A DNA stretch of 64,000 nt from Solirubrobacterales bacterium (GCA_947474595.1 CANJIV010000003.1:186001-250000); one strand, 5' to 3'. Shown: positions 45,854 to 59,810, numbered from the stretch's first letter. Program-made: numbers and translations. Notes: generated by a model from the sequence alone, not told the origin.

Positions 45854-47134
45854 TCACTGGCCAGCCGACTGGCGCAGCAACGTACCTGTGGTCTGCTCAA
45901 GAATCCTGCGCCAGGCGCGGGTGCGCTCCTTCTCGGCAGCGAAGTGCTTTATGACCTTACGAACGCGCGTGGCAGAGATCTCAATCCCATGGCGGCCGCA
46001 GACAGCCTTGAAGTCATCGTAGTCGTGGGCAAGCTTCATTGTCACGGACTGAAATCCATGGCGAGCGATATTGACTCGTGCGCCATAGTCCATAATCGAG
46101 GTCTTAAACATCAGCTCATCATTGGGGTCTGGCTCTATCAGCACGATGTCAACGCCCGGATAGCGCTGCTCCCACTGACTTGATACCTCGTGTAGTCGTT
46201 GATAGGCCAAGAGCTTGAAGGTCTGATAGCCAATCTGGGCGAAGCCCATATCTGAAACGCGGCGGGGCCTGCTCCCGCTCAGAGTCCTGATCTCCTGGCG
46301 CAGATCATTGACATAGGGCACGATCGGATTAATCACGACTACAAGCTTGGCGCCAGCCTCGACGGCAATATCGATGTTTGTGGTTGAGACGATGCCGCCA
46401 TCGACCAGATCACGGCCCTTTACCTCAACTGGCTTGTAGACCATCGGCAGCGCAGTTGACGCACGAACGGCACGAGAGATCGGCACGTCATCCCACTCTT
46501 TGGCTCCGAATACAACGCGTTCGCAGGTGTCGAGATCGGTTGCTGCAAGGTAGAGCTCGGGGGTGAGAAGGCGGAAGTCATCTGTACGTCCAGCCTCACA
46601 AAGCACGCTCTGGAGGTAGCGCTCGATCCCTGCTCCCGTGTAGAGGCCCGATGGCAGGATCTCCGCGAGGCCAGTCAGAAGATCGATCGCCGAGAGATCC
46701 CCTAGTTGACCCAAGATCGCGCGGGCCAGCCGCGCACTACGCAGCGGCAACTTGATTGCGCTGGTCGCAAACTCGCCGAAGTTGGGCCGCATCAGCTGGC
46801 TGAGCTTGGCATCACGAAACGGCGAGGCCGGTTCGCTTGTGACTACCTGCATCATCTCGTCGGGAGTAACTCCGTTGGCGATCAACGCCGCAACGAACGC
46901 GCCCGCGCTCGTGCCGACGTAGATGTCGAAATCATTGACAGTGCGGTTAACAGAGAGCAGATCGAGCGCGCGCAGTGCGCCGATCTCATAGACGCCACCG
47001 GTAAAGCCCCCTCCGCCGAGGACCAGTGCCGTCTTGGAGCGAGCCTTGGGGCGCGGACGCTTGGGCGCGCGCGGCCGAGCCGAGGAAGACGAACGACCCT
47101 TATCTTGAGCGCTAAGTGCGACGACTTTGCCCAT
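45854..47134 (-). CDS. Patatin-like phospholipase
   Basis: A 426-residue patatin-family protein from ATG 47134. A basic Ser/Arg/Lys/Pro-rich N-terminus precedes LVLGGGGFTGGVYE (oxyanion loop), the nucleophile elbow GTSAG with S76, and the dyad Asp in LVDGGIVS. No signal peptide is present, so it acts inside the cell. The C-terminal third (YDDFKAVCGRHGIE) is an added helical region. It would release fatty acids that the neighbouring ligase could activate. TACAAT lies 9 nt before the ATG. Confidence 0.9.
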   Translation of the reverse strand: MGKVVALSAQDKGRSSSSARPRAPKRPRPKARSKTALVLGGGGFTGGVYEIGALRALDLLSVNRTVNDFDIYVGTSAGAFVAALIANGVTPDEMMQVVTSEPASPFRDAKLSQLMRPNFGEFATSAIKLPLRSARLARAILGQLGDLSAIDLLTGLAEILPSGLYTGAGIERYLQSVLCEAGRTDDFRLLTPELYLAATDLDTCERVVFGAKEWDDVPISRAVRASTALPMVYKPVEVKGRDLVDGGIVSTTNIDIAVEAGAKLVVVINPIVPYVNDLRQEIRTLSGSRPRRVSDMGFAQIGYQTFKLLAYQRLHEVSSQWEQRYPGVDIVLIEPDPNDELMFKTSIMDYGARVNIARHGFQSVTMKLAHDYDDFKAVCGRHGIEISATRVRKVIKHFAAEKERTRAWRRILEQTTGTLLRQSAGQ

Positions 47135-47231
47135 AACTACCGTATTGTACGCCCTGCCCCACCTTGAAAAACCCGTACGAACCCCGCCCATCACTCACAC
47201 CTGCGCCCGCATCAATTGGCGTATAGACAAG

Positions 47232-51387
<4,156 letters not shown>

Positions 51388-51391
<4 letters not shown>

Positions 51392-52146
51392 GGACTAGTA
51401 GCGATGGTATCCGTGGCGGTAGTTGGATAGCTCACTGCCGCCAGATAGAGCCCGTGGGCGGGCGCGGTCACGCCGGCGTCTGATCGCGGCCTGCCAGCTA
51501 GTAGCTCGATGAAAGCCTCAATAGGTCTGCGGCCGCTTGATACCTCAAGCATCGTTCCGATCAATATCCGATTCATGTGCCGTAGGAACGAATCGGCCTC
51601 GATCCAGAACTGGAGCTCGTCACCGTAACTCTCCCAGTGGGCATCTAACACCGTGCGCCGAAAGTAGCGGTAGCTAGATCCGCTCGGGGTGAAAGCCGTG
51701 AAGTCGTGCTGTCCGCGCAGAGCAACGGCGCAGGCTTCCAGCGCGGGGAAGTCGATCCCTCTAGGCCACCAAAACATCCGCTGCTGCGAGAACGCCCCTG
51801 GCGTCCTACGAGCGAGAATTCTGTAGCAGTAGGTACGACTCAAAGCAGCGTGGCGGGCGTCGAATCCATCTGGCGCTTGATCGCAGGCCAAGGCTGCGAT
51901 ATCTGGAGGCAGTAGGGCATTTAGGCCCCGTAAGCGAGCGGGCTCTCCGACGTAGGAGGCCACCTGACCCCAAGCGTGTACACCTCGATCGGTGCGGCCG
52001 GCAACTGTGAGCGATATCTCACGGCGCAGCAGAGTACCTAACGCCGCTTCGATCTCGCCTTGCACTGATCGTTCCCCGCTGGGCTGGCGCGCCCAGCCGC
52101 CAAACCGGGTGCCGTCGTATTCAATTAGTAGGCGCGTTATCGACAC
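51388..52146 (-). CDS. truA: tRNA pseudouridine(38-40) synthase TruA
   Basis: A 252-residue TruA from GTG 52146. LIEYDGTRFGGWARQ opens the protein, and the catalytic Asp is in AGRTDRGVHAWGQVA. It converts uridines in the anticodon arm to pseudouridine. Although it follows rplQ as in many Actinobacteria, TACGCT at exactly 7 nt before the GTG suggests it also has its own leaderless promoter. Confidence 0.96.
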
Positions 52147-52153
52147 AGAGGGC

Positions 52154-52159
52154 AGCGTA
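52154..52159 (-). promoter_or_regulatory. -10 box (TACGCT) of truA
   Basis: TACGCT on the minus strand ends 7 nt before GTG 52146, inside the 73-nt gap after rplQ. It would give truA-surE-ligA a transcript separate from the ribosomal operon. Confidence 0.55.
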
Positions 52160-52219
52160 GCTGTCTACTACCACGCGGACCGCATTACAGCTGTTATCGG
52201 GCTGGTCGACGGGGAGTTA

Positions 52220-52573
52220 CTAGACGAGCTCGAGGTAGACCATCTCGGTCGAGTCTGACCGCCGTGGCCCAAGCTTGAGGATCCGCGTGTAGCCGCCCGG
52301 GCGCTCGGTATAGCGCGGAGCGACCTCTTCGAAGAGCTTATAGACGATGAACTTGTCTTGACCGAGCGCTGTTAGCGCTTGACGCCTAGCGTGCAAATCG
52401 CCGCGCTTAGCCAGCGTGATCAGCTTTTCGACCTCTGGCTTGACAGCCTTTGCCTTAGCCTCTGAGGTCTTAATACGCTCGTGGTCGATCAGCTCTTTGC
52501 AGAGGTTGCGAAGCAGCGCCTTACGGTGGGCGGTGTCCCGGCTTAGCTTATGTCTGGTCTTCTGGTGGCGCAT
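52220..52573 (-). CDS. rplQ: Large ribosomal subunit protein bL17
   Basis: A 117-residue L17 with the family opening [20 protein letters not shown] and the RHELID-equivalent [18 protein letters not shown]. It binds 23S rRNA near the exit tunnel. It is the last gene of the alpha-operon part, 17 nt after rpoA. The C-terminus ends in VYLELV, without extension. Confidence 0.97.
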   Translation of the reverse strand: MRHQKTRHKLSRDTAHRKALLRNLCKELIDHERIKTSEAKAKAVKPEVEKLITLAKRGDLHARRQALTALGQDKFIVYKLFEEVAPRYTERPGGYTRILKLGPRRSDSTEMVYLELV

Positions 52574-52590
52574 GGCTTAGCTTTAACCTT

Positions 52591-53556
52591 TCAGTCTTGA
52601 CGCAGGTCAAGCCCGCGCGCCTGCAACGTCTCGATTACCTCGTCAATCGACTTCTTGCCGAAGTTCGGGATCGCAGCGAGCTCCGCTTCGCTCTTGGATA
52701 GAAGCTCGCCGACGGTTTGGATGCCGGCTCGCTTAAGGCAGTTGTATGAGCGGACACCAAGCTCGAGCTCTTCGATCAAGATGTCGTCCATTGGCCCGCC
52801 TGGTCGGCCTGCCCCGAGCGTAGCGCTGCCAGCGGCGAGGTTATCGGCCTGCCCAGCAGCCAACGAGGGTGGGATCTCCGAGTCGGTGAAGATCTGAAGG
52901 TGGGCCATCAGAATCTCAGCCGCTTGCCGCAAGGCTCCATGAGGATCAATCGACCCATCGGTCTCAATATCGAGTGTCAGCTTGTCGAAGTCGGTGCGTT
53001 GACCGACGCGCGCTTGGTCGACTTCGTAGGCCACTCGCCGTACCGGTGAGAAGATCGAGTCGATTGGAATGACGCCAATCGGCTGGTCTGAAGACTTATT
53101 CTCGTCGGCTTGGCGGTAACCACGGCCACGGCCGATCGTGAGATAGACCTCAAGCTTAGTCTTGCTCTCAAGCGTCGCGATGTGCGCCTTGGGGTTAAGA
53201 ATCTCAACACCAGACGGCAGGTCGATATCGCCTGCGGTAATCACACCAGGTCCCGTAATGACCAGCGGCGCCTCTACCTCGGAAGCGTCTGAGTGCATAC
53301 GGCAGACGATGCCCTTGAGATTTAAGACGATGTCTGTGACATCTTCGGTGACACCCTTGATCGTGGAGAACTCGTGAGCTACCCCCTCGATCCGAACGCT
53401 AGTGATTGCAGCGCCCTCCAAAGAAGAGAGCAGCACTCGGCGCAGCGAGTTGCCGAACGTGTAGCCGAAGCCGCGGTCAAGCGGTTCAACCGTGAACGAG
53501 CCTCGGTTTTCTTCTACGGTCTCGGTCGTGATCTGGGGGACTTGGAAGTCGAGCAT
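52591..53556 (-). CDS. rpoA: RNA polymerase subunit alpha
   Basis: A 321-residue alpha subunit. The N-terminal dimerisation domain shows FTVEPLDRGFGYTFGNSLRRVLLSS in two parts. After a linker (about 230-255, Ala/Gly-rich), the C-terminal domain has IEELELGVRSYNCLKRAGI and the DNA-contact helix, ending in LQARGLDLRQD. Length and arrangement are standard for an actinobacterial alpha. Confidence 0.98.
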   Translation of the reverse strand: MLDFQVPQITTETVEENRGSFTVEPLDRGFGYTFGNSLRRVLLSSLEGAAITSVRIEGVAHEFSTIKGVTEDVTDIVLNLKGIVCRMHSDASEVEAPLVITGPGVITAGDIDLPSGVEILNPKAHIATLESKTKLEVYLTIGRGRGYRQADENKSSDQPIGVIPIDSIFSPVRRVAYEVDQARVGQRTDFDKLTLDIETDGSIDPHGALRQAAEILMAHLQIFTDSEIPPSLAAGQADNLAAGSATLGAGRPGGPMDDILIEELELGVRSYNCLKRAGIQTVGELLSKSEAELAAIPNFGKKSIDEVIETLQARGLDLRQD

Positions 53557-53641
53557 CGGGTCCTCTTGTCGTTATCTGATCGCTGCTGGTAAGTGCAGCT
53601 GTTTGGCGCGCCCATGAGGCCGCGCCCATTGGGTTAAAGCC

Positions 53642-54262
53642 TTACTTGGAGTACAGCTCGACGATTAGCTGCTCCTGCACCGGCGTCGCAATCTCGCGAC
53701 GGTCGGGGCGGCGCAGCATCTTCGCCGTAATTGAGTCGTGATCGGCCTGCAGCCATGCTGGAACCTGTGCCGTCAGTGCCGTAGCTTCACGGATAACAGC
53801 CTCGGTCGGCGCATCTGCCTTAAGTGAGACGACGTCGCCAGGACGAACTTGGCAACTTGGAATGTCAACGCGGCGGCCATTAATCAGCCAGTGTCCGTGT
53901 CGGATCATCTGGCGTGCCTGACGCCTAGAAGCAGCAAAACCTAGTCGCATGACTACGTTGTCAAAACGACATTCAAGAAGCGTAAGTAGGTTTTCGCCGG
54001 TAATGCCTTCCTGCTGAGAAGCCTTGTGGTAGTAGTTGCGAAACTGCTTTTCAAGCACACCGTAGTAACGACGCGCTTTCTGCTTTTCTCGCAACTGGAC
54101 GCGATATTCGCTCTGCTTCTGGCGGTCGCGTCCGTGTTCACCCGGTGGATAGTTGCGGCGTTCGATGGCGCACTTTTCCGTCAGGCAGCGCTCGCCCTTG
54201 AGGAAGAGCTTCTCGCCCTCGCGCCGGCACATCTTGCACTGGGGTCCAGTCTCGCGCGCCAT
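53642..54262 (-). CDS. rpsD: Small ribosomal subunit protein uS4
   Basis: A 206-residue S4 from ATG 54262, whose start overlaps the rpsK stop (TAATG). The N-terminal zinc knuckle is C9, C12, C26 and C31, the zinc-containing (C+) form. The S4 RNA-binding domain follows (RLGFAASRRQARQMIRHGHW), and the protein ends in LIVELYSK. An in-frame ATG 30 nt upstream would overlap rpsK and is not used. It is a primary assembly protein of 16S rRNA. Confidence 0.97.
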   Translation of the reverse strand: MARETGPQCKMCRREGEKLFLKGERCLTEKCAIERRNYPPGEHGRDRQKQSEYRVQLREKQKARRYYGVLEKQFRNYYHKASQQEGITGENLLTLLECRFDNVVMRLGFAASRRQARQMIRHGHWLINGRRVDIPSCQVRPGDVVSLKADAPTEAVIREATALTAQVPAWLQADHDSITAKMLRRPDRREIATPVQEQLIVELYSK

Positions 54263-54657
54263 TAGACTCTGCGCCGCTTCCGTGGACGGCAACCGTTATG
54301 GGCCTGTGGCGTGACGTCGCGCACGGCGGTCACTTCTAGGCCAGCGGCTTGGAGCGAGCGAATTGCGGTCTCCCGGCCAGAGCCAGGGCCCTTGACGAAG
54401 ACCTCGACCTTTTGAAGGCCCTGCTCGATGCCCTTGCGAGCAGCAGCGTCGGCGGTCACCTGGGCGGCGAACGGGGTTGACTTGCGCGACCCCTTGAAGC
54501 CTGCGCCTCCGGCCGACTCCCAGGCTATTACGTTGCCTTGGCGGTCGGAGAGAGTCACGATCGTATTGTTGAAGCTGGTCTTGATGTGGGCCTGGCCGAC
54601 AGGAATGTTCTTCTTGACCTTGCGGCGTCCGCGGGCTGGGCGTTTTGGTGCTGGCAT
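54262..54657 (-). CDS. rpsK: Small ribosomal subunit protein uS11
   Basis: A 131-residue S11 with the typical [20 protein letters not shown] block and the basic C-terminus [15 protein letters not shown]. It lines the mRNA exit region of the 30S platform. TAATG overlaps join it to rpsM upstream and rpsD downstream. Confidence 0.98.
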   Translation of the reverse strand: MPAPKRPARGRRKVKKNIPVGQAHIKTSFNNTIVTLSDRQGNVIAWESAGGAGFKGSRKSTPFAAQVTADAAARKGIEQGLQKVEVFVKGPGSGRETAIRSLQAAGLEVTAVRDVTPQAHNGCRPRKRRRV

Positions 54658-55040
54658 TAAGTCTTGGTCGCTTTCTTCTTACCAGCAACCTGCATCCGGC
54701 GTGGGCCTTTGCGGGTACGGGCGTTGGTCTTGGTGCGCTGTCCACGCACTGGCATACCACGACGGTGACGCAGGCCGCGGTAGCAACCAATCTCCATCAA
54801 CCGCTTGATGTTCTGTGAACGTTCACGCCGGAGGTCTCCCTCGACGGTTAGATCGCGTTCGATTGCCTCTCTCAGCTTGGATACTTCATCCTCGGTTAGA
54901 TCGCGGACGTAGGTATCTGGAGAGATCCCGGTTTGGGTTAGGAGTCCGTTGGCGGACGACCGACCGATGCCGTAGATGTAGGTCAAGCCGATCTCGACGC
55001 GCTTATTGAGCGGGATGTTTATGCCGGATATACGAGCCAC
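54657..55040 (-). CDS. rpsM: Small ribosomal subunit protein uS13
   Basis: A 127-residue S13. [20 protein letters not shown] and the [17 protein letters not shown] block are standard; the Lys-rich tail reaches toward the decoding site. Its stop overlaps the rpsK ATG (TAATG). rpmJ ends 4 nt upstream of its start. Confidence 0.98.
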   Translation of the reverse strand: MARISGINIPLNKRVEIGLTYIYGIGRSSANGLLTQTGISPDTYVRDLTEDEVSKLREAIERDLTVEGDLRRERSQNIKRLMEIGCYRGLRHRRGMPVRGQRTKTNARTRKGPRRMQVAGKKKATKT

Positions 55041-55044
55041 TGCT

Positions 55045-55158
55045 TTACCCCTGACGCTGCTTGTGGCGTGGGTTTTGGCAGATCACAAGAACAACGCCGT
55101 GGCGGCGAATTATCTTGCACTTTTCGCACATCGGTTTGACCGACGGTCGTACCTTCAT
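55045..55158 (-). CDS. rpmJ: Large ribosomal subunit protein bL36
   Basis: A 37-residue L36. It reads [20 protein letters not shown] at the start, with zinc ligands C11, C14, C27 and H32, so it is the zinc-binding form. GAAAGGGA precedes ATG 55158. In most bacteria infA sits directly upstream, but here there are only 160 nt without a gene before map. Confidence 0.96.
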   Translation of the reverse strand: MKVRPSVKPMCEKCKIIRRHGVVLVICQNPRHKQRQG

Positions 55159-55318
55159 GATCCCTTTCGACTTGTTTCCAACGGTGTGGCTCTGGCTGCC
55201 GGTCCGGCCGCCGCTACCTCACCGTGGTTTTCCACGCAGCCAAAACAAATTGGCCGCGAGCGCGACGCCGGATAGTAGCAAAACACGACTGTCGAGCGAC
55301 TCCTCGCAGCAGAAATCG
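55159..55318 (-). other. Gap where infA would be expected
   Basis: The 160 nt between map and rpmJ hold no open frame for IF-1, which needs about 219 nt. No motif of the IF-1 OB fold is found in any frame. A promoter for rpmJ may lie here (TACTAT on the minus strand), but the -35 is unclear. Confidence 0.6.
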
Positions 55319-56092
55319 TCATGCAACGGCCTGAGTAGGGTCGAGATGCCATGGTGTACAGATCCGCGGACCGTCGGGCGTAATCGCGATCGTGAACTCA
55401 AAGTGTGCCGCCAACGATCCGTCGGAAGTGTAAATCGCCCAGTGATCTTCGGCAATTCTCACCGTATGACGCCCGGCGGTGACCATCGGTTCAACCGCTA
55501 GGACCATGCCCGCTTCCAGCTTGGGGCCTTTGCCCGCGGGGCCAAAGTTAGGGATCTGAGGGTCTTCGTGCATATCGCGTCCGATGCCATGCCCAACCAG
55601 CGTGCGGACAACCGAAAAGCCGCGCTCTTCCACGTGGACCTGAACCGCATGAGAGACGTCGCCGAGGTAGTTACCGACTTGACACTGCTCTACGGCAGCG
55701 AAGAGTGACCCCTCCGTGGCATCCATCAACTCTTGAGCAATCGGCGAAATCGGCCCCACCGCAAAGGTGCGAGCTGCATCAGCAACCCAGCCATCGAGCG
55801 TGACGCCAATGTCAACTGAGAGGATGTCGCCGCGCTTGAGCGCATACGGACCGGGAATCCCGTGTACAACCATCGAGTTTGGCGAAGCGCAGATCGACCC
55901 CGTAAATCCGCGGTACCCCTTAAACGCCGGCTCTGCTCCTTGGGAGCGGATGAACTTCTCAGCGGCAGCGTCTAACTCGCCAGTCGTGACGCCCGGTCTA
56001 ATCTTGCTCTTTATCAGCGAGAGGGTCTTGGTGTGAATATCCCCGGCTGCGGCGATCTTGTCGATCTCTGCCGGGCTCTTTTTAATGATCAC
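55319..56092 (-). CDS. map: Methionine aminopeptidase, type I
   Basis: A 257-residue MetAP. VVHGIPG, DIGVTLDGWVADAARTF (two metal Asp), GHGIGRDMHEDP (His), LAVEPM (Glu) and HFEFTIAIT (Glu) cover the active site. The usual EHT near the last Glu reads EFT, a small change that leaves the metal ligand. It removes the N-terminal Met from nascent proteins. Its ATG overlaps the adk stop by four nucleotides. Confidence 0.97.
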   Translation of the reverse strand: MIIKKSPAEIDKIAAAGDIHTKTLSLIKSKIRPGVTTGELDAAAEKFIRSQGAEPAFKGYRGFTGSICASPNSMVVHGIPGPYALKRGDILSVDIGVTLDGWVADAARTFAVGPISPIAQELMDATEGSLFAAVEQCQVGNYLGDVSHAVQVHVEERGFSVVRTLVGHGIGRDMHEDPQIPNFGPAGKGPKLEAGMVLAVEPMVTAGRHTVRIAEDHWAIYTSDGSLAAHFEFTIAITPDGPRICTPWHLDPTQAVA

Positions 56093-56763
56093 AGAAGCTC
56101 TTCGAGACGCAGCGTCGCCAGCGTCGCTCGAACGTGATCGTGAACCTCCGTTGGCGACCGCGTACCATCGAAGCGCCGCAACAGGTCGCGCTCCCCGTAA
56201 TACGAGATCAGCGGCGCGGTCTGCTGATGATAAACCGACAGGCGCTTCTTGACCGTCTCAGGTTTGTCGTCGTCACGTTGGAGTAGCCGCGCACCATCAA
56301 CATCGCAACGGCCTTCGTGCTTTGGTGGGTCTAAGTCGACGTGATACACGCGCCCAGTTGTCGCGCTAACGCGGCGCCCGGAGATCCGACGCACAACTTC
56401 GTCGTCGGATACTTCGATCAGCAACACCGCCGATAGCTCTTTGCCGAGCGCCGTCAGCTGCTGGGAGAGGGCGTCGGCCTGGGCGATGGTCCGCGGAAAG
56501 CCGTCGAGAATAAATCCATCGTGAGCTTCGGTTTTGCTCAACTTCTCAGCGATCATCGCAATAATCACGTCGTCAGGGACCAGATCGCCCTTGTCCATGA
56601 AGAGCTTAGCTTTGGTCCCGAGCGGCGTACCCTGGGCCACCTCTTCACGCAACATGTCGCCCGTAGCGATGTAGGCAATATCAAAATCGTCCATTAGCCG
56701 CTGTGCCTGGGTGCCCTTGCCTGAACCAGGCGCCCCGAGGAATATGAGGTTGAGTTCACTCAT
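56089..56763 (-). CDS. adk: Adenylate kinase
   Basis: A 224-residue adenylate kinase. The P-loop is GAPGSGKGTQAQRL, GFPRTIAQADAL holds the AMP-binding Arg, and the LID region starts at RRVSATTGRVYHVD. The LID is of long type but lacks a full set of four cysteines, so it is not the zinc form. It interconverts ATP, ADP and AMP. Its stop overlaps the map start. Confidence 0.97.
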   Translation of the reverse strand: MSELNLIFLGAPGSGKGTQAQRLMDDFDIAYIATGDMLREEVAQGTPLGTKAKLFMDKGDLVPDDVIIAMIAEKLSKTEAHDGFILDGFPRTIAQADALSQQLTALGKELSAVLLIEVSDDEVVRRISGRRVSATTGRVYHVDLDPPKHEGRCDVDGARLLQRDDDKPETVKKRLSVYHQQTAPLISYYGERDLLRRFDGTRSPTEVHDHVRATLATLRLEELL

Positions 56764-56798
56764 GAGAGTGCGGTCTTAAGTGTCGCCGGCCACGGGCG

Positions 56799-58070
56799 CT
56801 ACTTAAGAAACCCTTCGTAGTTGCGCATCATCAACTGGGCCTCGAGCTGCTTCATCGTATCTAGGGCGACGCCGATGACGATAAGGATTGAAGTGCCGCC
56901 AAAGAAGAAGTTGGCGCTGGTCTGGTTGATGAGGATCGTCGGCAATGCCGCAACGGCAGCTAGATACAACGCGCCTGGGAACGTTAATCGGGCAAGCACT
57001 CGATCTAGAAATTCCGCCGTCGGGCGGCCCGGTCTGACTCCCGGTATAAATCCGCCGTATTTCTTTAAGTTCTCTGCCTGATCGACGGGATTAAAGGTGA
57101 CCGCCGTATAGAAGTAGGTGAAGACGATGATCAGCAAGGATTCGCCGACTAAGTAGGCCCAGCCACTAGGCGAGAAGAAGGCAGCGACGTCGCGAGCCCA
57201 CGGGGTGTTGATGAGCTGGCCCACGGTCGGCGGAAACGCCATCATGCTGGCCGCAAAGATGACTGGAATAACCCCAGCCATATTGACTCGCAGAGGTAGG
57301 TAGGTCTGCCCACCCTGGGTCATTCGTCGCCCAATAACTCGTTTCGCATACTGAACCGGTATTCGTCGCTGACCTTCCTGAACAAAGACTATCGCCGCAA
57401 TCACCGCCAGTGCGACGAAAGGCATCATCACCTTGAAGACGGCGTCAGGGTTGGTCCACCAAGCTTGGATGCCATTGGGAAGGCCCGAAACGATGCTGGC
57501 GAAGATCATCAGCGAGATTCCGTTACCGATACCTCGCTGGGTCACCAACTCGCCCATCCACATCAGTAATACGCAGCCGCCAGTGAGGCAGATCGTGATC
57601 AAGAATACGCGCGGAAGGGTGAGCTTCTCGACAACCTGAGTACCGGCGCTAGTACCAAACGACTGGAAGAGGAAGACGTAGCCAACCGATTGTCCGGCGG
57701 CGAGAGCGACCGTTAGATACCTCGTGTACTGGGTGATCTTTGCCTGGCCAACCTCACCCTCCTTGGAAAGCTTCTCTAGGGAGGGGACCACGACCGTAAG
57801 CAGCTGCAAGACGATCGATGCCGTGATGTAGGGCATGATCCCCAAGGCAAAGATTGCGACACGCTGGAGCCCTCCCCCCGAGAACAGATTGAGGAAGCCC
57901 AGAATGTTGGAGCCAGAGAAGTTCTTCTGAATTTCGGCAACAGCGTCTGTGTTGATCCCCGGCACGGGGATGTAAGAGCCGAACCTATAAAGAGCAAGAA
58001 TCAACGCCGTGAAGGCGAGCTTCTTGCGGATGTCGGCGACCGTAAAGGCGCTAAGGATCGTCGCAACCAC
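56799..58070 (-). CDS. secY: Protein translocase subunit SecY
   Basis: A 423-residue SecY with ten membrane helices. Signature regions are FGSYIPVPGINTDA after helix 1, ALGIMPYITASIVLQLLTVV for helix 2, and the cytoplasmic loop GQRRIPVQYAKR that contacts SecA. GGRP-type segment ending helix 9 (IPGVRPGRPT) is present. It forms the Sec channel. rplO precedes it by 15 nt, adk follows by 35 nt. Confidence 0.98.
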   Translation of the reverse strand: MVATILSAFTVADIRKKLAFTALILALYRFGSYIPVPGINTDAVAEIQKNFSGSNILGFLNLFSGGGLQRVAIFALGIMPYITASIVLQLLTVVVPSLEKLSKEGEVGQAKITQYTRYLTVALAAGQSVGYVFLFQSFGTSAGTQVVEKLTLPRVFLITICLTGGCVLLMWMGELVTQRGIGNGISLMIFASIVSGLPNGIQAWWTNPDAVFKVMMPFVALAVIAAIVFVQEGQRRIPVQYAKRVIGRRMTQGGQTYLPLRVNMAGVIPVIFAASMMAFPPTVGQLINTPWARDVAAFFSPSGWAYLVGESLLIIVFTYFYTAVTFNPVDQAENLKKYGGFIPGVRPGRPTAEFLDRVLARLTFPGALYLAAVAALPTILINQTSANFFFGGTSILIVIGVALDTMKQLEAQLMMRNYEGFLK

Positions 58071-58085
58071 AGCGCGGCGTCCTTA

Positions 58086-58595
58086 CTAGTCCTCTAGCGT
58101 TTGGCAGGTTCCGCCGACGGCTTCAATACGTTCGCGAGCCGTTGCGCTGAAGCCGTGCGCAGAGACGGTTAGCGCCTTGGTCAACTCACCACGAGCGAGA
58201 ATCTTGACCGGTATATCGCGCTTCTTGGCCAGCCCTTTGGCGCGTAGCGAATCGGGTGTGACCTCTTCGCCTACCTCGAAGCGCTCCTCAAGGGTGGCTA
58301 GGTTGACGGGCTGCGTATGGGTTCTAAAGGGCTCGAAGGGCATCGACTTCTTCATATTCGGCCCGCGCAACTTACGCATCCGCATATGGATCGGCATCTG
58401 GCCACCCTCGAAACGCGCGCGCTCCTTCGCACCAGCTCGCGAGCCAGCGCCCTTATGGCCACGCCCCGAGGTCTTACCCATTCCGGAACCGTGCCCACGA
58501 CCGACGCGCTTGCGCGGCTTACGGCTGCCTTTGGCGGGCTTAAGGTTGTGGAGTCCAATGCGCTCCTGTGGCGGTGTCTCTTCTGGCGTACTCAT
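58086..58595 (-). CDS. rplO: Large ribosomal subunit protein uL15
   Basis: A 169-residue L15. [20 protein letters not shown] and the [12 protein letters not shown] stretch are the basic N-terminal rRNA-binding extension, and the globular C-terminal domain ends in AVGGTCQ. Its ATG overlaps the rpmD stop. An EETPPQE start resembles the acidic ETPEA motifs in S17 and L5. Confidence 0.97.
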   Translation of the reverse strand: MSTPEETPPQERIGLHNLKPAKGSRKPRKRVGRGHGSGMGKTSGRGHKGAGSRAGAKERARFEGGQMPIHMRMRKLRGPNMKKSMPFEPFRTHTQPVNLATLEERFEVGEEVTPDSLRAKGLAKKRDIPVKILARGELTKALTVSAHGFSATARERIEAVGGTCQTLED

Positions 58596-58771
58596 GACTC
58601 CTCCACCCTAACTAGATGACGCACGGCGTGGACCATGCCACGCGCCTGCGGTGAATCTTTATGTTCAACCGTTTGACCGATCCGACGCAAACCGAGTGAG
58701 CGCAAGGTATCTAGCTGGCGCTGGTTGGCTCCGTTTCGAGATTTAAACTGTGTTACGCGCAGAGTGGTCAT
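58592..58771 (-). CDS. rpmD: Large ribosomal subunit protein uL30
   Basis: A 59-residue L30. It opens with [20 protein letters not shown], followed by the [19 protein letters not shown] core and ends [13 protein letters not shown]. Both borders overlap neighbours by 4 nt: the start with the rpsE stop, and the stop with the rplO start. Confidence 0.95.
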   Translation of the reverse strand: MTTLRVTQFKSRNGANQRQLDTLRSLGLRRIGQTVEHKDSPQARGMVHAVRHLVRVEES

Positions 58772-59415
58772 GCTGGCGTCGCCTCCTGCTCTGGATCAGG
58801 GGAAAGATCAAGCGCTGGCTCTGACGTTGCCTCCGTCGCAGCCACTGGCGTCACCGCTTCAGTGGATGGCTCGACGTCGGCGGCTCCGTCACGCACCTTG
58901 GAGGTCAAGCCGAGCACTTGGTCAATGGATAGGCCGCGCAACTCGGCAACCTCACGTGGAGTGCGCAGGCTCTGAAGGCCAGCGACGGTCGCCTTGACGA
59001 GGTTGATCGGGTTCTGTGTTCCGAGGCTCTTGGAGAGAATGTCGTGGATACCGGCAAGTTCGAGCACGGCGCGAACACCACCACCGGCGATAACGCCTGT
59101 ACCGGGCGAAGCAGGCTTGAGGAATACGTGTCCCGCACCAAAGATACCGTCAACTTGATGGGTGATGGTGGAGCCATGCTTGGGAACTGTGAAGAGGTTC
59201 TTCTTCGCGCGGTCGACAGCTTTTTGGATCGCCATCGGGACCTCGTTGGCCTTGCCGTAGCCGATTCCAACGACGCCTTGTTCGTCGCCGACGACGACTA
59301 GCGCGGTGAACGAGAACCGGCGGCCGCCCTTGACAACCTTGGCGACTCGGTTGATCTCGACTACGCGCTCTTGTAGGTCTAGGCCCGCGGGGCTGACAGA
59401 TCGATCGTTATTCAT
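58768..59415 (-). CDS. rpsE: Small ribosomal subunit protein uS5 with acidic C-terminal tail
   Basis: A 215-residue S5. The RNA-binding core has [20 protein letters not shown] and [16 protein letters not shown], and the C-terminal domain [20 protein letters not shown]. After about residue 170 comes an acidic, Ala/Thr/Glu/Pro-rich tail ([20 protein letters not shown]), not part of the usual protein. S5 helps decoding accuracy. rpmD overlaps its stop (ATGA). Confidence 0.97.
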   Translation of the reverse strand: MNNDRSVSPAGLDLQERVVEINRVAKVVKGGRRFSFTALVVVGDEQGVVGIGYGKANEVPMAIQKAVDRAKKNLFTVPKHGSTITHQVDGIFGAGHVFLKPASPGTGVIAGGGVRAVLELAGIHDILSKSLGTQNPINLVKATVAGLQSLRTPREVAELRGLSIDQVLGLTSKVRDGAADVEPSTEAVTPVAATEATSEPALDLSPDPEQEATPA

Positions 59416-59456
59416 GCGTTCCTGAGGGTAGCGGGTGAAGGAGTAAGAGGGCTCAT

Positions 59457-59810
59457 CTAAATCGTCAAGCCACCTTCGCGAGCGCCCTCGGCAAGCGCCT
59501 TGACGCGGCCGTGGTAGCGGTATCCGCCGCGATCGAAGACTGCGGTATCGATCCCGGCCGCCTTAGCGCGCTGCGCCAAGAGCTCGCCAGCCTTTGTTGC
59601 CTGCTCCATGCGTGCAAGCTTGCGCTGGTCCGGTTCGATCCAATTGACGGCAGCGAGCGTGTGACCACGATCGTCGTCGATGAGCTGGGCGTTGATGCCC
59701 TGGTTTGAGCGGAAGACAGCGATACGTGGCCGCTGCGCAGTTCCGCGCACCTTGGCGCGCACGCGGCGGCGGCGGCGCAAGCGCCGAGCCTCTGGAGTTT
59801 TGACCGTCAT
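59457..59810 (-). CDS. rplR: Large ribosomal subunit protein uL18
   Basis: A 117-residue L18. Its basic start is [20 protein letters not shown], followed by [20 protein letters not shown] and the [21 protein letters not shown]-terminus that binds 5S rRNA. Its ATG overlaps the rplF stop by 4 nt. Confidence 0.97.
   Translation of the reverse strand: MTVKTPEARRLRRRRRVRAKVRGTAQRPRIAVFRSNQGINAQLIDDDRGHTLAAVNWIEPDQRKLARMEQATKAGELLAQRAKAAGIDTAVFDRGGYRYHGRVKALAEGAREGGLTI

Noticed and set aside
46706-47167. 153-residue plus-strand frame opposite the patatin gene
   Set aside because: Antisense shadow of a well-supported patatin gene, with low-complexity Arg/Ala composition.
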